Positions 9,991 through 20,571 of a stretch of DNA of 64,000 nt are shown one piece after another; position 1 is the first letter of the stretch, and every line of letters begins with the position of its first letter. The notes below the pieces were generated by a model. That model did no database searches and was not told the origin of the DNA. It worked only from the letters and a program-made list of their open reading frames with translations. A program made the translations under genes and the position numbers. Origin of the DNA: Galliscardovia ingluviei (lineage in GTDB: Bacteria; Actinomycetota; Actinomycetes; Actinomycetales; Bifidobacteriaceae); contig NZ_BMDH01000001.1 in the NCBI RefSeq assembly GCF_014635685.1, forward strand, positions 806,001 through 870,000, written 5' to 3'.

Positions 9991-11607
9991 TCAGGCATGT
10001 TCTTCAATACTGTGGTGTTGCGCCGAATCCAGCATCATATCGCCGACAGTACGATCTGCATCCATATAATGATCAAAAATATACGTAATATGCTTGCTTG
10101 GAGCAGGTGTTGCCAAAGAAACTATAATAATAGCAAGCAACGCAATAATAAAGGCCGGTAGCAGCTCATAAATACTAAACATGCCACCAAGTGGTGCAAT
10201 ATATCGAGGCCAAATCAGCACTACAATTGAGCCACTAATCATTCCTGCAAGGGCTCCCTGCCAGGTAGTTCTGCGCCAATACAATGAGCACAAAACCAAA
10301 GGCCCAAACGCAGCACCCAATCCTGCCCAAGCATATGACACTACCTCAAAAATGGAGGAATGTTGATCCCAAGCCACAGCACAGCCGAAGCAGAAAATCA
10401 GTGCCATGGTGATACGCGCAACAAACATCACTTGGCGATCGGTAGCCTTGCGATAGAGCAATCCTCTAAACAAGTTTTCAGCTACTGCTGATCCTGCAAT
10501 AATCATATAGCTTGAAGAGGAACTCATTGATGCAGCAAAAATACCCGAAACCACAACGCCACACACAATAGCCGGCAACAGCATTTGCGAAAGTACGATA
10601 AAAATAGTTTCTGCGGAAGCCTGGCTTAAAAATTGTGTCGGTAGCATGGCTCTACCTACTAAGCCAATAGCAATTGCACAAGCAAGAGAAATAACGCACC
10701 ATGTGGTGGCAATAATGCGAGACTGTGTAATTTCATCCGCATCTCGAATAGATAAAAAGCGCACTAATACTTGTGGCATGCCGAAGTATCCTAGACCCCA
10801 GGCCAGCAACGAAATAATAGTTATGGCGCTCATAGTTTGCGGCTGACCAAATACCGGCATACCTTGCTGTACTGCCTGCAATCCTGTAGCCTGATCAAGC
10901 ACTGCACTAGCTGTTTGATTGCCAGAAATATAGCCAGGAATGGACTGTAATACTTGCGCTACATGTTCAATACCGCCTGCACTAGCTACAGTACCGGTAA
11001 ACACCACAATAAGTGCGAAGAACATGAGCAGACCTTGGATAAAGTCTGTAGCAACAACGGATAAATAACCGCCAATCACGGTGTAAGCGAAAACAATAAT
11101 GGCTCCCAAAATCATCATCAAGTGATAATCAAAACCGAACAATGTGTCAAAAAGCTTACCGACGGTTACAAAACAACTGCCGACATATACTGAGAAAAAA
11201 ACAATAATAATAATCGCAGCAAGTGTAGATAGGATATTTTTTGAATCATCAAAACGTTTTGAAAAATAATCAGGCAACGTAATAGCATTGCCGGCAGCTG
11301 CAGAATATCGACGTAACCGCTTAGCAACCAGTTTCCAATTAGCGTAGGTGCCAATAGCCAGTCCAGCGGCAGTCCAACCCGCATTCGCAATTCCCGTAGC
11401 ATATGCCAGACCGGGGAGCCCCATAAGCAGCCATCCTGACATATCAGAGGCTTCTGCACTAAGCGCTGTAAGCCAAGGACCTACTCCCCTGCCGCCAGCA
11501 AAATATTGTGAAGCCGAGGAATTAGACCGTTTCGAGTAGAAGAATCCCACGGATAGCATGGCAGCAAAATACACTACCATTGCTAGTAATACCCATAGAT
11601 TGTTCAT
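9991..11607 (-). CDS. putP: sodium/proline symporter
   Basis: Solute:sodium symporter (SSS) family with about 13 membrane helices, most similar to PutP, which imports proline with Na+. Visible marks: N-terminal YFAGGRGVGPWLTALSAEASDMSGWLLMGLPG (Na+-site TM2 region), TDFIQG, the TM8 SSSSSYMIIAGSAVAENL segment and the GAAFGPLVLCSLYWRR block. At 538 aa it is the expected length. Start ATG has GGGGAGAG just upstream; the longer in-frame extension has no support. Without biochemistry pantothenate or another amino acid cannot be excluded. The gene is monocistronic and divergent from xpt. Confidence 0.88.
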   Translation of the reverse strand: MNNLWVLLAMVVYFAAMLSVGFFYSKRSNSSASQYFAGGRGVGPWLTALSAEASDMSGWLLMGLPGLAYATGIANAGWTAAGLAIGTYANWKLVAKRLRRYSAAAGNAITLPDYFSKRFDDSKNILSTLAAIIIIVFFSVYVGSCFVTVGKLFDTLFGFDYHLMMILGAIIVFAYTVIGGYLSVVATDFIQGLLMFFALIVVFTGTVASAGGIEHVAQVLQSIPGYISGNQTASAVLDQATGLQAVQQGMPVFGQPQTMSAITIISLLAWGLGYFGMPQVLVRFLSIRDADEITQSRIIATTWCVISLACAIAIGLVGRAMLPTQFLSQASAETIFIVLSQMLLPAIVCGVVVSGIFAASMSSSSSYMIIAGSAVAENLFRGLLYRKATDRQVMFVARITMALIFCFGCAVAWDQHSSIFEVVSYAWAGLGAAFGPLVLCSLYWRRTTWQGALAGMISGSIVVLIWPRYIAPLGGMFSIYELLPAFIIALLAIIIVSLATPAPSKHITYIFDHYMDADRTVGDMMLDSAQHHSIEEHA

Positions 11608-12039
11608 ATGCTCTCCCCGTCTTTCACCATGTCGATTGCTGCGCGCTGTGATGCTCTGTAATGCTCCGTGTGCCTGTTTTCGAGCCATCATGTACAGAAC
11701 TAGCATGTGCAGTATCAGCGTATATAGCCAGTATGCATAACTTTTGATCTACAACTTCACCATTGCCATACCAACACATATCTACTTATCAAATTACCGG
11801 CAGTGGCGACATTATCTTATATTGCTTATGATTCGTAACCGTACTTCATGCATACTGAGCTACAACTCGACACAACTATACGCGATACTCTGCCTGAGGT
11901 CAGTATCCGGCGCTAATGTGCATATACATTACTATCACAACCAGTATTACGATAGTGCTCGCGTTTTACTATACGAAAATGGAACGCAAAACGCATCTAC
12001 AGGAAGTTGCGGCACTAGCGTACTCGTGAAAGAGGAAAT
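11608..12039 (+). promoter_or_regulatory. 432-nt putP/xpt divergent intergenic region with an inverted repeat
   Basis: No gene is convincing here. Before xpt there is a near-perfect inverted repeat, GCGTTTTAC at 11961-11969 and GCAAAACGC at 11986-11994 (one G-T mismatch), ending about 45 nt before the xpt start. It could be an operator or an attenuator-like hairpin for purine control. I looked for the purine riboswitch core and did not find it. Confidence 0.35.
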
Positions 12040-12618
12040 ATGAAGGAACTCGAAGAGCGCATTCGCAAAGAAGGTACTGTTAAGCCAGGAAATGTACTAA
12101 AAGTTGATGCTTTCTTAAACCACCAATGCGATGTTGCGCTCTTTGACCAGATGGGTCAGGCTTGGGCTGAGCATTTCGCAGGCAAGCAGATTGATAAGAT
12201 TTTAACTATTGAAGCTTCTGGTATTGGCATTGCCTGCTGTGCTGCACGTCATTTTAACAATGTGCCTGTAGTTTTTGCGAAAAAAGCTCAATCTATTAAT
12301 CTCGATGGCGACCAGTATTCCACTAGCATTTATTCGTTTACTAAACAACGTGAGTTCCCCGTTATTGTTGCTAAGAAATTCCTCAATCCCGGCGAGCGCG
12401 TGCTCATTATTGATGACTTCCTGGCCAATGGTAAGGCTTTACGTGGGCTTTTAGATATTTGCCAGCATGCTGAGGTTGAAGTGGTTGGCATTGGCATTGC
12501 TATTGAGAAAGGCTTCCAGGGCGGTGGCGATGATTTGCGCGCTGAGGGCTACGATGTTGATTCTCTCGCCATTGTAGAGTCGATGGATCCTGAAAGCGGA
12601 ACTATCGTATTCCGTTAA
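12040..12618 (+). CDS. xpt: xanthine phosphoribosyltransferase
   Basis: Type I phosphoribosyltransferase converting xanthine and PRPP to XMP, feeding GMP synthesis through GuaA (encoded 3 kb downstream). The 192-aa protein has the expected length, the [18 protein letters not shown] block and the PRPP-binding motif [13 protein letters not shown]. Start ATG follows AGAGGAAAT. The downstream permease is its usual partner in purine salvage, but a terminator lies between them, so the permease may have its own promoter. Confidence 0.95.
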   Translation: MKELEERIRKEGTVKPGNVLKVDAFLNHQCDVALFDQMGQAWAEHFAGKQIDKILTIEASGIGIACCAARHFNNVPVVFAKKAQSINLDGDQYSTSIYSFTKQREFPVIVAKKFLNPGERVLIIDDFLANGKALRGLLDICQHAEVEVVGIGIAIEKGFQGGGDDLRAEGYDVDSLAIVESMDPESGTIVFR

Positions 12619-12622
12619 ACAT

Positions 12623-12670
12623 AAGCTCACTACTCTTACTCACTACTATTGCTAGAGTGAGCTTTTTCTT
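12623..12670 (+). terminator. xpt rho-independent terminator
   Basis: AAGCTCACT (12623-12631) pairs with AGTGAGCTT (12656-12664) and runs into TTTTTCTT. It starts 5 nt after the xpt stop. Confidence 0.8.
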
Positions 12671-12825
12671 ATTCTTCCCACAAACTGACATAGTTATACT
12701 GCGGCTATGTCATGATAGGTATGCGCATACTGCATACTGTTTACAGTATTGATTCAAATGTCGATACCGTTGATACCAGTGTATGCGCTATACCTGCCCA
12801 TACATTAGGGATTGAAGAGGAAGTT

Positions 12826-14196
12826 ATGAGCAAATCAACAAGCTCACCATCAACCATGTCCAGTGAAGCATTAAGTAGCTTGGACGCTCCAGTATCATTC
12901 TGGAAGGGCATTCCATTTGGTTTGCAGCATGTTATGGCAATGTTCGTTGCTAATCTTGCCCCTATTTTTATTGTGACCACAGCTGCTAAACTTTCGCCAG
13001 AGCAATCAGCAAGTATTATTCAAGCAGGCTTGCTCGTTGCAGGTCTTGGCACTTGCTTGCAGCTGTATGCTATTTGGCGAATTGGCTCGCGTTTGCCTAT
13101 GGTAACTGGCATTTCGTTTACCTATGTTGCAGCAGCAGTTGCAATTAGCTCTACGCGCGGATACGGTGCTGTAGTTGGCGCTGTTATTGTTGGCGGCTTT
13201 ATCGAGCTTATTCTAGGTCTAACTGCTAAATATTGGCGACGCTTTGTGCCACCTATTGTTTCTGCAATTGTAGTGACTTCTATTGGTTTCTCATTGCTCA
13301 ATGTTGGTGCTACAAGTTTTGGTGGCGGTTCTGGTGCTAAAGATTTTGGTTCTTGGCAAAATCTTACCCTTGGCTTGATTTCATTGGTCGCCTGCCTTGC
13401 TTTCCAACTGCTGATGAAAGGTACATTAAAGCAACTTTCTGTCCTTTTTGGTCTGGTAGTTGGCTATATTGCCGCTATTGTCATGGGTAAAGTTGATTTT
13501 TCAGGGTTTGAGCATCTTGCTATTGTTTCAGTGCCAAAATTCATGCCATTTGCTCCTGAGTTTGATTTGGGTGCCATTATTTCTATGGCATTGCTCTATG
13601 TCGTCTCCTCTGTTGAGGTATTGGGCGATACAGCAGCATTAACCAAAGTAGGCTTAAACCGTGCACCAACGGAGCGTGAAACTGCTGGCGCTATTGCAGG
13701 AGATGGTTTGATTTCTTCTGTGTCTGGTTTGTTTGGTTGCCTTCCTTTGACGAGCTTTGCGCAGAATATTGGTCTTGTTGCAATGACCAAGGTAGTCAAT
13801 CGCAAGGTGATTCTTTCTGGCGGTCTGATTTTGGTATTGGCTAGCTTTGTACCAGCTATTGCTGAAGTCTTTAATTCGTTGCCTCAGGCTGTGCTTGGCG
13901 GCTGCACTATTATGATGTTTGGTTCGATTATTCTTTCTGGATTCCAGATGATTGCTGAAGCAGGCTTCTCACAGCGCAATATTACTATTGCAGCATTAAG
14001 CTTGACTATTGGCATTGGTTTTACACAGGTAAGTGATATTTTTGTACACTTCCCTCAATTATTCCAGCAAATTTTTGCACAAAACTGCATTGCTGTTGCG
14101 TTTGTGGTTGCTGTTATTTTGAATGCCGTATTGCCTAGCGAAAAGCATTTCTTGGCAGCTCCTACTGCTACTGAAGACTCTGAGCAAACTAAGTAA
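12826..14196 (+). CDS. pbuX: xanthine/uracil permease (NCS2 family)
   Basis: Nucleobase:cation symporter-2 with about 12-14 membrane helices, 457 aa. The hallmark motif appears as QNIGLVAMTKVVNRKV, and the TM8 region SSVEVLGDTAALTKVG carries the substrate-site acidic residue. Context next to xpt points to xanthine or guanine as substrate, which is inference. Start ATG MSKSTSSPS has GAAGAGGAAGTT directly upstream; the longer open frame to 12712 has no ribosome site. The N-terminal 25 residues are Ser-rich and probably cytoplasmic. Confidence 0.88.
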   Translation: MSKSTSSPSTMSSEALSSLDAPVSFWKGIPFGLQHVMAMFVANLAPIFIVTTAAKLSPEQSASIIQAGLLVAGLGTCLQLYAIWRIGSRLPMVTGISFTYVAAAVAISSTRGYGAVVGAVIVGGFIELILGLTAKYWRRFVPPIVSAIVVTSIGFSLLNVGATSFGGGSGAKDFGSWQNLTLGLISLVACLAFQLLMKGTLKQLSVLFGLVVGYIAAIVMGKVDFSGFEHLAIVSVPKFMPFAPEFDLGAIISMALLYVVSSVEVLGDTAALTKVGLNRAPTERETAGAIAGDGLISSVSGLFGCLPLTSFAQNIGLVAMTKVVNRKVILSGGLILVLASFVPAIAEVFNSLPQAVLGGCTIMMFGSIILSGFQMIAEAGFSQRNITIAALSLTIGIGFTQVSDIFVHFPQLFQQIFAQNCIAVAFVVAVILNAVLPSEKHFLAAPTATEDSEQTK

Positions 14197-14231
14197 CGCA
14201 AGCAGGGCAAAGTTTCTCTGTGAGCATCATG

Positions 14232-14277
14232 CACCGTGTGTGAATCAGTATGGTATAGTATGGGTTTGCACACGGTG
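14232..14277 (+). promoter_or_regulatory. 9-bp inverted repeat flanking a -10-like box
   Basis: CACCGTGTG (14232-14240) and CACACGGTG (14269-14277) form a perfect inverted repeat with a 28-nt spacer holding TATGGTATAGT, an extended -10-like element. It lies between the permease stop and the MFS gene at 14342. It could be a regulator site controlling the exporter or a weak terminator. Confidence 0.4.
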
Positions 14278-14341
14278 TTATTACGTTGCACATTCCGCCT
14301 AACTATTCGAATGACTTTAACGTGATGGAGATTGCCCTGTA

Positions 14342-15604
14342 ATGGACAATATGAATAGCACCGCTTCTAAGCGCCACATAGACCCGTGGATGGTAGCTAT
14401 TGGCACAGTGTTTACCGGAGAACTTATCTCTATTCTTACCAGTGCTATAGCTCAGATGGGTCTGATTTGGCATATTATTATGGTCACGCACTCCCCGCTG
14501 TCAACTACGTTGGCGACGCTGGTCGGCTTTATTCCTACGGCACTCTTGGGACCTTTTGCTGGAGTATTTGTCGATAGATTGCCTTTGAAAGCCGTATTGA
14601 TTGGCGCAGACCTTTCTATTGCTATCGTGAGTATCCCTATTGCTGTATTGGCTATTGTGATGCCCAATATTCCGGTCTGGGTTATTTTTGTTATTCTTGC
14701 ACTGCGCTCTTTGGGACAGGCGTTCCACAATCCCGCATTTAACAGTATGACGCCGCTGATTGCTCCAAAGCATGTGCTCGATAGGCTTTCTGGCATAAGT
14801 CAAGGTGTGCAGTCTACTGGATATTTAATTGGTACAGCTCTTGCTGCAGTTATTTATCCGGTTGGCGGACTGGGTGCCATGATCGGACTTGACGTAGTTG
14901 GCGCAGGTTTGGCGTGCATATGCGTGGCATTTACGCGCTTTGCCGATACGCGCAATCGCGAGCGCGAGGAGACTAACGGTGCAGGAGAAGCGCTGCGCGC
15001 CATCGTACAAGAAGCGCTAAGCGGGTGGAAAGTGATTCGCGCTGACAAGGGATTATTTGCCTTGATGATGTGTGATTTCCTCTTCACGCTTGCTTTCTCA
15101 CCTTTGAGCGCACTGTTTGCTATCTATGCCATTGATTATTTCCATGCTGGCACCACTGGCGCTTCACTTACTGAAGTGAGTTGGTCACTCGGCATGATTA
15201 TTGGTAGCGCAGTAATCGGTATTACCGGATTGTTCAAACCGCGCTGGCTCTCCCCTGTAGTGGCATGCCTAGTATTTGGCGTGGGGCTCGTCGCGTGTGG
15301 CGCTGTACCTCCGAGTGGATTTATCCCATTTATTGTGATCAATACGATTATGGGTTTGGCTATGCCGATGTATAACGCCGCTATCACGGTGTATATGCAA
15401 GAGCGCATTCAAGCAGAGTTCCTTGGTCGCGCGTTTGCATTCTTTACAGCGCTGTCAACTTGGGCACTGCCTGCAGGGCTTATCGTCTCATCGTTCTTCG
15501 TTGATTCGATTGATCTGCCGCTTTGGTTTATTGGGTCGGGTATTGCTATTACCGTGCTTGCTGTAGGTATGTTCTTCTCTTCGACTATTCGCTCTTTGAA
15601 ATAA
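14342..15604 (+). CDS. MFS transporter, macrolide-efflux-like (MefA/TetV type)
   Basis: Drug:proton antiporter-like MFS protein of 420 aa with 12 predicted helices. GPFAGVFVDRLPLKAVLIGADL matches the loop 2-3 motif A of this subfamily; FHNPAFNSMTPLIAPKHVLDRLSGISQGVQSTGYLIG and the late MPMYNAAITVYMQERIQAEFLGRAFAFF block are typical of the MefA/TCR-like group. Substrate cannot be told from sequence. The ATG at 14342 is preceded by GGAG 11 nt upstream; an ATG three codons later is possible. Its codon use looks slightly more GC-rich than the permease before it. Confidence 0.82.
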   Translation: MDNMNSTASKRHIDPWMVAIGTVFTGELISILTSAIAQMGLIWHIIMVTHSPLSTTLATLVGFIPTALLGPFAGVFVDRLPLKAVLIGADLSIAIVSIPIAVLAIVMPNIPVWVIFVILALRSLGQAFHNPAFNSMTPLIAPKHVLDRLSGISQGVQSTGYLIGTALAAVIYPVGGLGAMIGLDVVGAGLACICVAFTRFADTRNREREETNGAGEALRAIVQEALSGWKVIRADKGLFALMMCDFLFTLAFSPLSALFAIYAIDYFHAGTTGASLTEVSWSLGMIIGSAVIGITGLFKPRWLSPVVACLVFGVGLVACGAVPPSGFIPFIVINTIMGLAMPMYNAAITVYMQERIQAEFLGRAFAFFTALSTWALPAGLIVSSFFVDSIDLPLWFIGSGIAITVLAVGMFFSSTIRSLK

Positions 15605-15631
15605 TATGGCACCAAAGTACACTAAACAACA

Positions 15632-15660
15632 AAGCTCTGGGAAAACCCAGAGCTTTCGTT
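15632..15660. terminator. bidirectional terminator between the MFS gene and guaA
   Basis: AAGCTCTGGG, loop AAAA, CCCAGAGCTT is a perfect 10-bp stem. The plus strand continues TCGTTATT and the minus strand TTGTTGTTT, so it can serve both convergent genes. Confidence 0.82.
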
Positions 15661-15714
15661 ATTCACTTAAGCTAATCACTTAAGTGCTTGTAGCAAAACT
15701 ACAAATACAGCACA

Positions 15715-17277
15715 CTACTCCCACTCGATTGTGGCAGGTGGCTTGCTGGTTACATCAAGCACTACGCGATTGATCTGACGGCATTCGTTCGTAATACGTG
15801 TAGAAATACGAGCTAATACATCGTATGGTACACGAGACCAATCGGCAGTCATAGCATCTTCTGAACTCACTGGTCGCAGCACAATTGGTGAGCCGTACGT
15901 GCGCTCATCGCCTTGCACACCCACAGAGTGAACATCAGCCAAAAGCACTACTGGGCATTGCCAAATATCACGATCTAACCCTGCCTTGGAAAGCTCTTCG
16001 CGAGCAATAGCATCGGCCTCGCGCAGCACATCAAGACGCTCTTTAGTGATTTCGCCAATAATTCGAATACCAAGACCAGGACCTGGGAATGGTTGACGCC
16101 ATACGATTTCGTCTGGAAGTCCAAGCTCTGTACCAATAGCACGCACTTCATCCTTAAACAAGGTGCGCAATGGCTCAATCAGCTCAAACTTAAGGTCCTC
16201 TGGCAAGCCCCCAACATTATGATGACTCTTAATATTGGCAGCGCCATCACCGCCACCAGACTCTACAACATCTGGATAGAGCGTGCCCTGCACCAAGAAT
16301 TTAACTTCTTTGCCTTGTGCACCAGCTTCTTCAATAACTTGACGCTGCGCCTTCTCAAAGGTGCGAATGAACTTTTCGCCAATAATCTTGCGCTTACGCT
16401 CCGGCTCAGTAACACCCTTCAAAGCGGTTAAGAAGTCCTCAGAAGCATCTACCGCAATCAGCTTAATACCAGTTGCTTCAACAAAGTCATGCTTGACCTG
16501 CTCAACTTCGCCTTTGCGAAGCAAACCGTGATCAACGAATACGCAAGTAAGCTGGTCACCGATTGCCTTATGTACTAATGCTGCTGCCACTGCAGAATCA
16601 ACACCACCGGAAAGACCACAAATGACCTGAGCGTCGCCAACCTTTTCGCGGATAGCGGCAACTTGGTCTTCAATGATGCTCTGTGGATCCCAGTTATCCT
16701 TTAACCCGGATACACGATGCAGGAAGTTTTCAATAAGCTCTTGACCATGAGGCGAATGCTTCACTTCTGGATGCCACTGCACGCCATAGAGCTTGCGCTT
16801 ATCATCAGCCATAGCTGCAACTGGAGCACCATCAGTATGTGCTAATACTTCAAAACCTTCAGGAGCTTGCTTTACAGCAACACCATGACTCATCCACGTA
16901 CTCTGCTCATCATCTGAGCCTGCAAGAATTCCGCGAGAATCGGTAACTGTGGCTTCAGTTTTGCCGTATTCTCCAAGTGCCGCACGGTCTACATCACCGC
17001 CGAGTTCGTGGGCCATAACCTGGAAGCCGTAGCAAATACCCAGCACTGGAACACCAGCCTCGAAGATTTTTGGATCAATTCCAGGAGCACCTGGCTCGTA
17101 AACAGAAGCGGGTCCGCCGGAAAGAATAATTGCCTGCGGATCTTTAGCAAGCATGTCCTCAACAGGCATCGAATGAGGTACTAATTCTGAATATACGCGA
17201 GCTTCTCGCACTCGACGAGCAATAAGCTGCGCATACTGTGCACCAAAATCGACAACAAGAACTGGTCCTTGCGCCAT
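15715..17277 (-). CDS. guaA: GMP synthase (glutamine-hydrolysing)
   Basis: Converts XMP to GMP with ATP and glutamine. The 520-aa protein has an N-terminal class I glutamine amidotransferase domain (nucleophile Cys82 in [16 protein letters not shown] catalytic His/Glu near 168-170), the ATP pyrophosphatase PP-loop [14 protein letters not shown], and a C-terminal dimerisation domain ending [18 protein letters not shown]. Start ATG follows GAAAGGTGAATA. Together with xpt it forms the guanine branch of salvage in this window. Confidence 0.98.
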   Translation of the reverse strand: MAQGPVLVVDFGAQYAQLIARRVREARVYSELVPHSMPVEDMLAKDPQAIILSGGPASVYEPGAPGIDPKIFEAGVPVLGICYGFQVMAHELGGDVDRAALGEYGKTEATVTDSRGILAGSDDEQSTWMSHGVAVKQAPEGFEVLAHTDGAPVAAMADDKRKLYGVQWHPEVKHSPHGQELIENFLHRVSGLKDNWDPQSIIEDQVAAIREKVGDAQVICGLSGGVDSAVAAALVHKAIGDQLTCVFVDHGLLRKGEVEQVKHDFVEATGIKLIAVDASEDFLTALKGVTEPERKRKIIGEKFIRTFEKAQRQVIEEAGAQGKEVKFLVQGTLYPDVVESGGGDGAANIKSHHNVGGLPEDLKFELIEPLRTLFKDEVRAIGTELGLPDEIVWRQPFPGPGLGIRIIGEITKERLDVLREADAIAREELSKAGLDRDIWQCPVVLLADVHSVGVQGDERTYGSPIVLRPVSSEDAMTADWSRVPYDVLARISTRITNECRQINRVVLDVTSKPPATIEWE

Positions 17278-17782
17278 TATTCACCTTTCATCTGCATTGC
17301 ACGAATTATGAGAATGCTAACACATACAGCTCACTTTTTTAAGTGTTTCAAGCTAATTGCATGAAGTAAGCGCATAAACTACTTTAGTGATATATAAGGC
17401 AAATACATGTAAGGTTATGTAATGCTTAAATTATGTTCTGCTCTGGCAATAGCGACACGCCACGCATAGTATCGAAACTGCTTTGCGCTATGTCATGTAA
17501 TTATTGAGTTTTACCGTGCAAATTATGCTGAAGCCTTGAAAAGACTTGTAATTGAGCTTGGAATGCAATGTTACGAGCAAACACAATACTTGCGTTTTTG
17601 TTAGAAAATTATACATTTTTGAACATTTCTTGACATGCGCCACCAAATACGTCCGCTCAATCACATACCATTATACCGATTGGGAAGCGCTTCCTGTGCA
17701 CGTTCCAATAGGTCTGGCACAGGACTTGCAAGCCCTGACATAATAACCGATCGCACTAACGTGCAGGAGTACAGGAGTACAC
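17278..17782 (+). promoter_or_regulatory. 505-nt guaA/xfp divergent intergenic region with a LacI-type operator
   Basis: No gene is visible. A perfect 12-bp palindrome GGAAGCGCTTCC at 17683-17694 has the AAGCGCTT core of LacI/GalR-family operators. It lies about 90 nt before xfp, just after a TATACC element (17672-17677) that could be a -10 box. A TTGACA at 17629-17634 is too far away to pair with it. The xfp start codon is preceded by a repeated GGAGTACA. Bifidobacterial central carbon genes are known to be controlled by LacI-family regulators, which fits. Confidence 0.55.
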
Positions 17783-20263
17783 ATGACTAGTCCTGTTATT
17801 GGCACCCCTTGGAAGAAGCTCGACGCTCCTATTTCTGAGGAAACCCTTGAGGCTGTAGATAAGTATTGGCGTGTTGCCAACTACCTGTCCATTGGCCAAA
17901 TCTATTTGCGTAGCAATCCTTTGATGAAGGCACCATTCACTCGTGATGATGTCAAGCATCGTTTGGTTGGTCACTGGGGAACCACTCCAGGTTTGAACTT
18001 CCTCATTGGTCACATCAACCGTTTGATCGCTGATCACCAGCAGAACACGGTAATCATTATGGGCCCAGGCCACGGTGGACCTGCAGGTACCTCACAATCC
18101 TACATCGACGGTACTTATACTGAGTACTTCCCACAGATCACCAAAGATGAAGCTGGCCTGCAGAAGTTCTTCCGCCAGTTCTCCTACCCAGGTGGTATCC
18201 CATCTCACTTCGCACCAGAGACCCCAGGTTCCATCCATGAAGGTGGCGAACTTGGTTATGCTTTGAGCCACGCTTACGGCGCTGTAATGAACAACCCAAG
18301 CTTGTTCGTCCCAGCAATCGTCGGCGACGGTGAAGCAGAAACTGGTCCTTTGGCAACAGGTTGGCAGTCCAACAAGCTCGTCAACCCACGTACCGACGGT
18401 ATCGTTTTGCCAATCTTGCACCTCAACGGCTACAAGATTGCAAACCCAACTATTTTGGCTCGTATTTCTGATGAAGAGCTCCATGAGTTCTTCCACGGTA
18501 TGGGCTACGAACCATACGAGTTCGTTGCAGGCTTCGACGATGAAGATCATCTCTCCATCCACAGCCGCTTCGCAGAATTGCTCGAAACCGTATTCGATGA
18601 AATCTGCGACATCAAGGCTGCTGCACAGACTAACGATGTGGATCGTCCATTCTACCCAATGATCATCTTCCGTACTCCTAAGGGCTGGACCTGCCCTAAG
18701 TTCATCGACGGCAAGAAGACCGAGGGTTCATGGCGTGCACACCAGGTACCACTGGCATCTGCTCGTGACACCGAAGAGCACTTCAACGTATTGAAGGGCT
18801 GGCTCGAATCCTACAAGCCAGAAGAGCTCTTCGATGAAACTGGCGCTATTAAGCCAGAAGTGACCTCCTTCATGCCAACCGGCGAATTGCGTATTGGTCA
18901 GAATCCAAACGCAAACGGCGGTCGTATCCGTGAAGATTTGAAGCTCCCTAACCTCGAGGATTACGAGGTAAAGGAAGTTGCACAGTATGGTCACGGTTGG
19001 GGTCAGCTCGAAGCTACCCGTCGCCTCGGTGTTTACACCCGTGACATCATCAAGCGCAACCCAGATTCCTTCCGCATCTTCGGACCTGATGAGACCGCTT
19101 CTAACCGCTTGCAGGCTGCTTACGAAGTAACCAACAAGCAGTGGGATGCAGGCTACTTGTCCAAGACCCTCACTGATGAGCATATGGAAGTAACTGGTCA
19201 GGTTACTGAGCAGCTCTCCGAGCACCAGATGGAAGGCTTCTTGGAAGGCTACCTCTTAACCGGTCGTCACGGCATCTGGAGCTCCTACGAGTCCTTCGTA
19301 CACGTTATCGACTCCATGCTCAACCAGCACGCTAAGTGGCTTGAGGCAACTGTTCGTGAAATCCCATGGCGTAAGCCAATCGCTTCCATGAACTTGTTGG
19401 TATCCTCTCACGTATGGCGTCAGGATCACAACGGCTTCTCACACCAGGATCCAGGTGTGACCTCCTTGCTCCTGAACAAGACCTTCAACAACGATCATGT
19501 AGTGAACATCTACTTCCCAGTAGATTCCAACATGTTGCTCGCTGTTGCTGAGAAGGCTTACAAGTCCACCAACCAGATTAACGCTATCGTTGCTGGTAAG
19601 CAGCCAGCTGCAACTTGGTTGACTCTTGACGAAGCTCGCGAAGAGCTCGAAAAGGGCGCAGCTGAGTGGAAGTGGGCTTCCAATGCTAAGTCCAACGACG
19701 AAGTTCAGGTTGTTCTTGCTGGCGTCGGCGATGTTCCAACTCAGGAAATCATGGCTGCTGCTGATAAGCTCAACGAGCTAGGCATTAAGTTCAAGGTTGT
19801 TAACGTTGTGGACTTGCTCAAGTTGCAGTCTGCAAAGGAGAACGACGAGGCACTTTCTGACGAAGAGTTCGAAGATCTCTTCACTGCAGACAAGCCAGTT
19901 CTCTTCGCTTATCACTCCTATGCACATGACGTACGTGGCTTGATCTTCGACCGTCCAAACCACGACAACTTCAACGTTCATGGTTACAAGGAGCAGGGCT
20001 CCACTACTACCCCATTCGATATGGTTCGCGTCAACGACATCGACCGTTACGAATTGGTAGCAGAGGCACTGCGCATGGTTGATGCTGAGAAGTTCGCTGA
20101 CAAGATCAACGAGTTGGAAGCATTCCGTCAGGAAGCATTCCAGTTCGCAGTTGACAATGGCTATGATCACCCAGACTACACTGACTGGGTATGGCCAGGC
20201 GTCAAGACTGACTTGCCAGGTGCAGTTTCCGCAACTGCTGCAACTGCAGGCGATAACGAGTAA
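17783..20263 (+). CDS. xfp: xylulose-5-phosphate/fructose-6-phosphate phosphoketolase
   Basis: Thiamine-diphosphate enzyme of the bifid shunt: it cleaves fructose-6-P or xylulose-5-P with phosphate to acetyl-phosphate plus erythrose-4-P or glyceraldehyde-3-P. The 826-aa protein is full length. [21 protein letters not shown], the ThDP/Mg site [18 protein letters not shown] and the C-terminal [37 protein letters not shown] block match the family. Codon use is strongly biased to C-ending and abundant codons, unlike most neighbours, as expected for a very highly expressed enzyme. Ribosome site AGGAGTACAC. It forms a pathway cluster with pta and ackA downstream but has its own terminator. Confidence 0.99.
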   Translation: MTSPVIGTPWKKLDAPISEETLEAVDKYWRVANYLSIGQIYLRSNPLMKAPFTRDDVKHRLVGHWGTTPGLNFLIGHINRLIADHQQNTVIIMGPGHGGPAGTSQSYIDGTYTEYFPQITKDEAGLQKFFRQFSYPGGIPSHFAPETPGSIHEGGELGYALSHAYGAVMNNPSLFVPAIVGDGEAETGPLATGWQSNKLVNPRTDGIVLPILHLNGYKIANPTILARISDEELHEFFHGMGYEPYEFVAGFDDEDHLSIHSRFAELLETVFDEICDIKAAAQTNDVDRPFYPMIIFRTPKGWTCPKFIDGKKTEGSWRAHQVPLASARDTEEHFNVLKGWLESYKPEELFDETGAIKPEVTSFMPTGELRIGQNPNANGGRIREDLKLPNLEDYEVKEVAQYGHGWGQLEATRRLGVYTRDIIKRNPDSFRIFGPDETASNRLQAAYEVTNKQWDAGYLSKTLTDEHMEVTGQVTEQLSEHQMEGFLEGYLLTGRHGIWSSYESFVHVIDSMLNQHAKWLEATVREIPWRKPIASMNLLVSSHVWRQDHNGFSHQDPGVTSLLLNKTFNNDHVVNIYFPVDSNMLLAVAEKAYKSTNQINAIVAGKQPAATWLTLDEAREELEKGAAEWKWASNAKSNDEVQVVLAGVGDVPTQEIMAAADKLNELGIKFKVVNVVDLLKLQSAKENDEALSDEEFEDLFTADKPVLFAYHSYAHDVRGLIFDRPNHDNFNVHGYKEQGSTTTPFDMVRVNDIDRYELVAEALRMVDAEKFADKINELEAFRQEAFQFAVDNGYDHPDYTDWVWPGVKTDLPGAVSATAATAGDNE

Positions 20264-20297
20264 TTACTGTATATTACTTTCAGTAAGTTATACTCTA

Positions 20298-20322
20298 GGG
20301 GCTGGTTTTCCAGCCCCTTTTC
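20298..20322 (+). terminator. xfp rho-independent terminator
   Basis: GGGGCTGG, loop TTTT, CCAGCCCC, followed by TTTTCT. Strong 8-bp GC-rich stem 35 nt after the xfp stop. Confidence 0.92.
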
Positions 20323-20429
20323 TATATCTCGACATCTTTCTCAATTCTCTGTTCAGAGCATGTATGACGTGTGCACATATTCATGCATGCTCATCGAGTT
20401 ACTGGCTAACCAACTTTTGGCAACATCAT

Positions 20430-20459
20430 CATAAAATGTAAATTACATCACATTTTATG
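20430..20459 (+). promoter_or_regulatory. nested palindrome upstream of pta
   Basis: CATAAAATGT (20430-20439) and ACATTTTATG (20450-20459) form a perfect 10-bp inverted repeat with a 10-nt spacer. Inside it a second palindrome, TGTAAATTACA (20438-20448), overlaps the left arm. The element is about 110 nt before the pta start and lacks a U tract, so an operator for a dimeric regulator is more likely than a terminator. Confidence 0.5.
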
Positions 20460-20571
20460 CGCGTCATCTTCTTTGACTCCGTTACTAGAGCAAGTACAGT
20501 CAAGAACACGGCTTACCATACTTATGGTATGTGCACAGAAGCACATCATGGAGAAACAAAGGAGTTATGCT

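Noticed and set aside
11744-12043. Purine riboswitch before xpt and a 99-codon frame in the same gap
   Set aside because: The conserved riboswitch core is absent, and the frame has no ribosome site and a composition unlike protein.
17756-18073. Minus-strand frames opposite the start of xfp
   Set aside because: Shadows of the highly expressed phosphoketolase gene.
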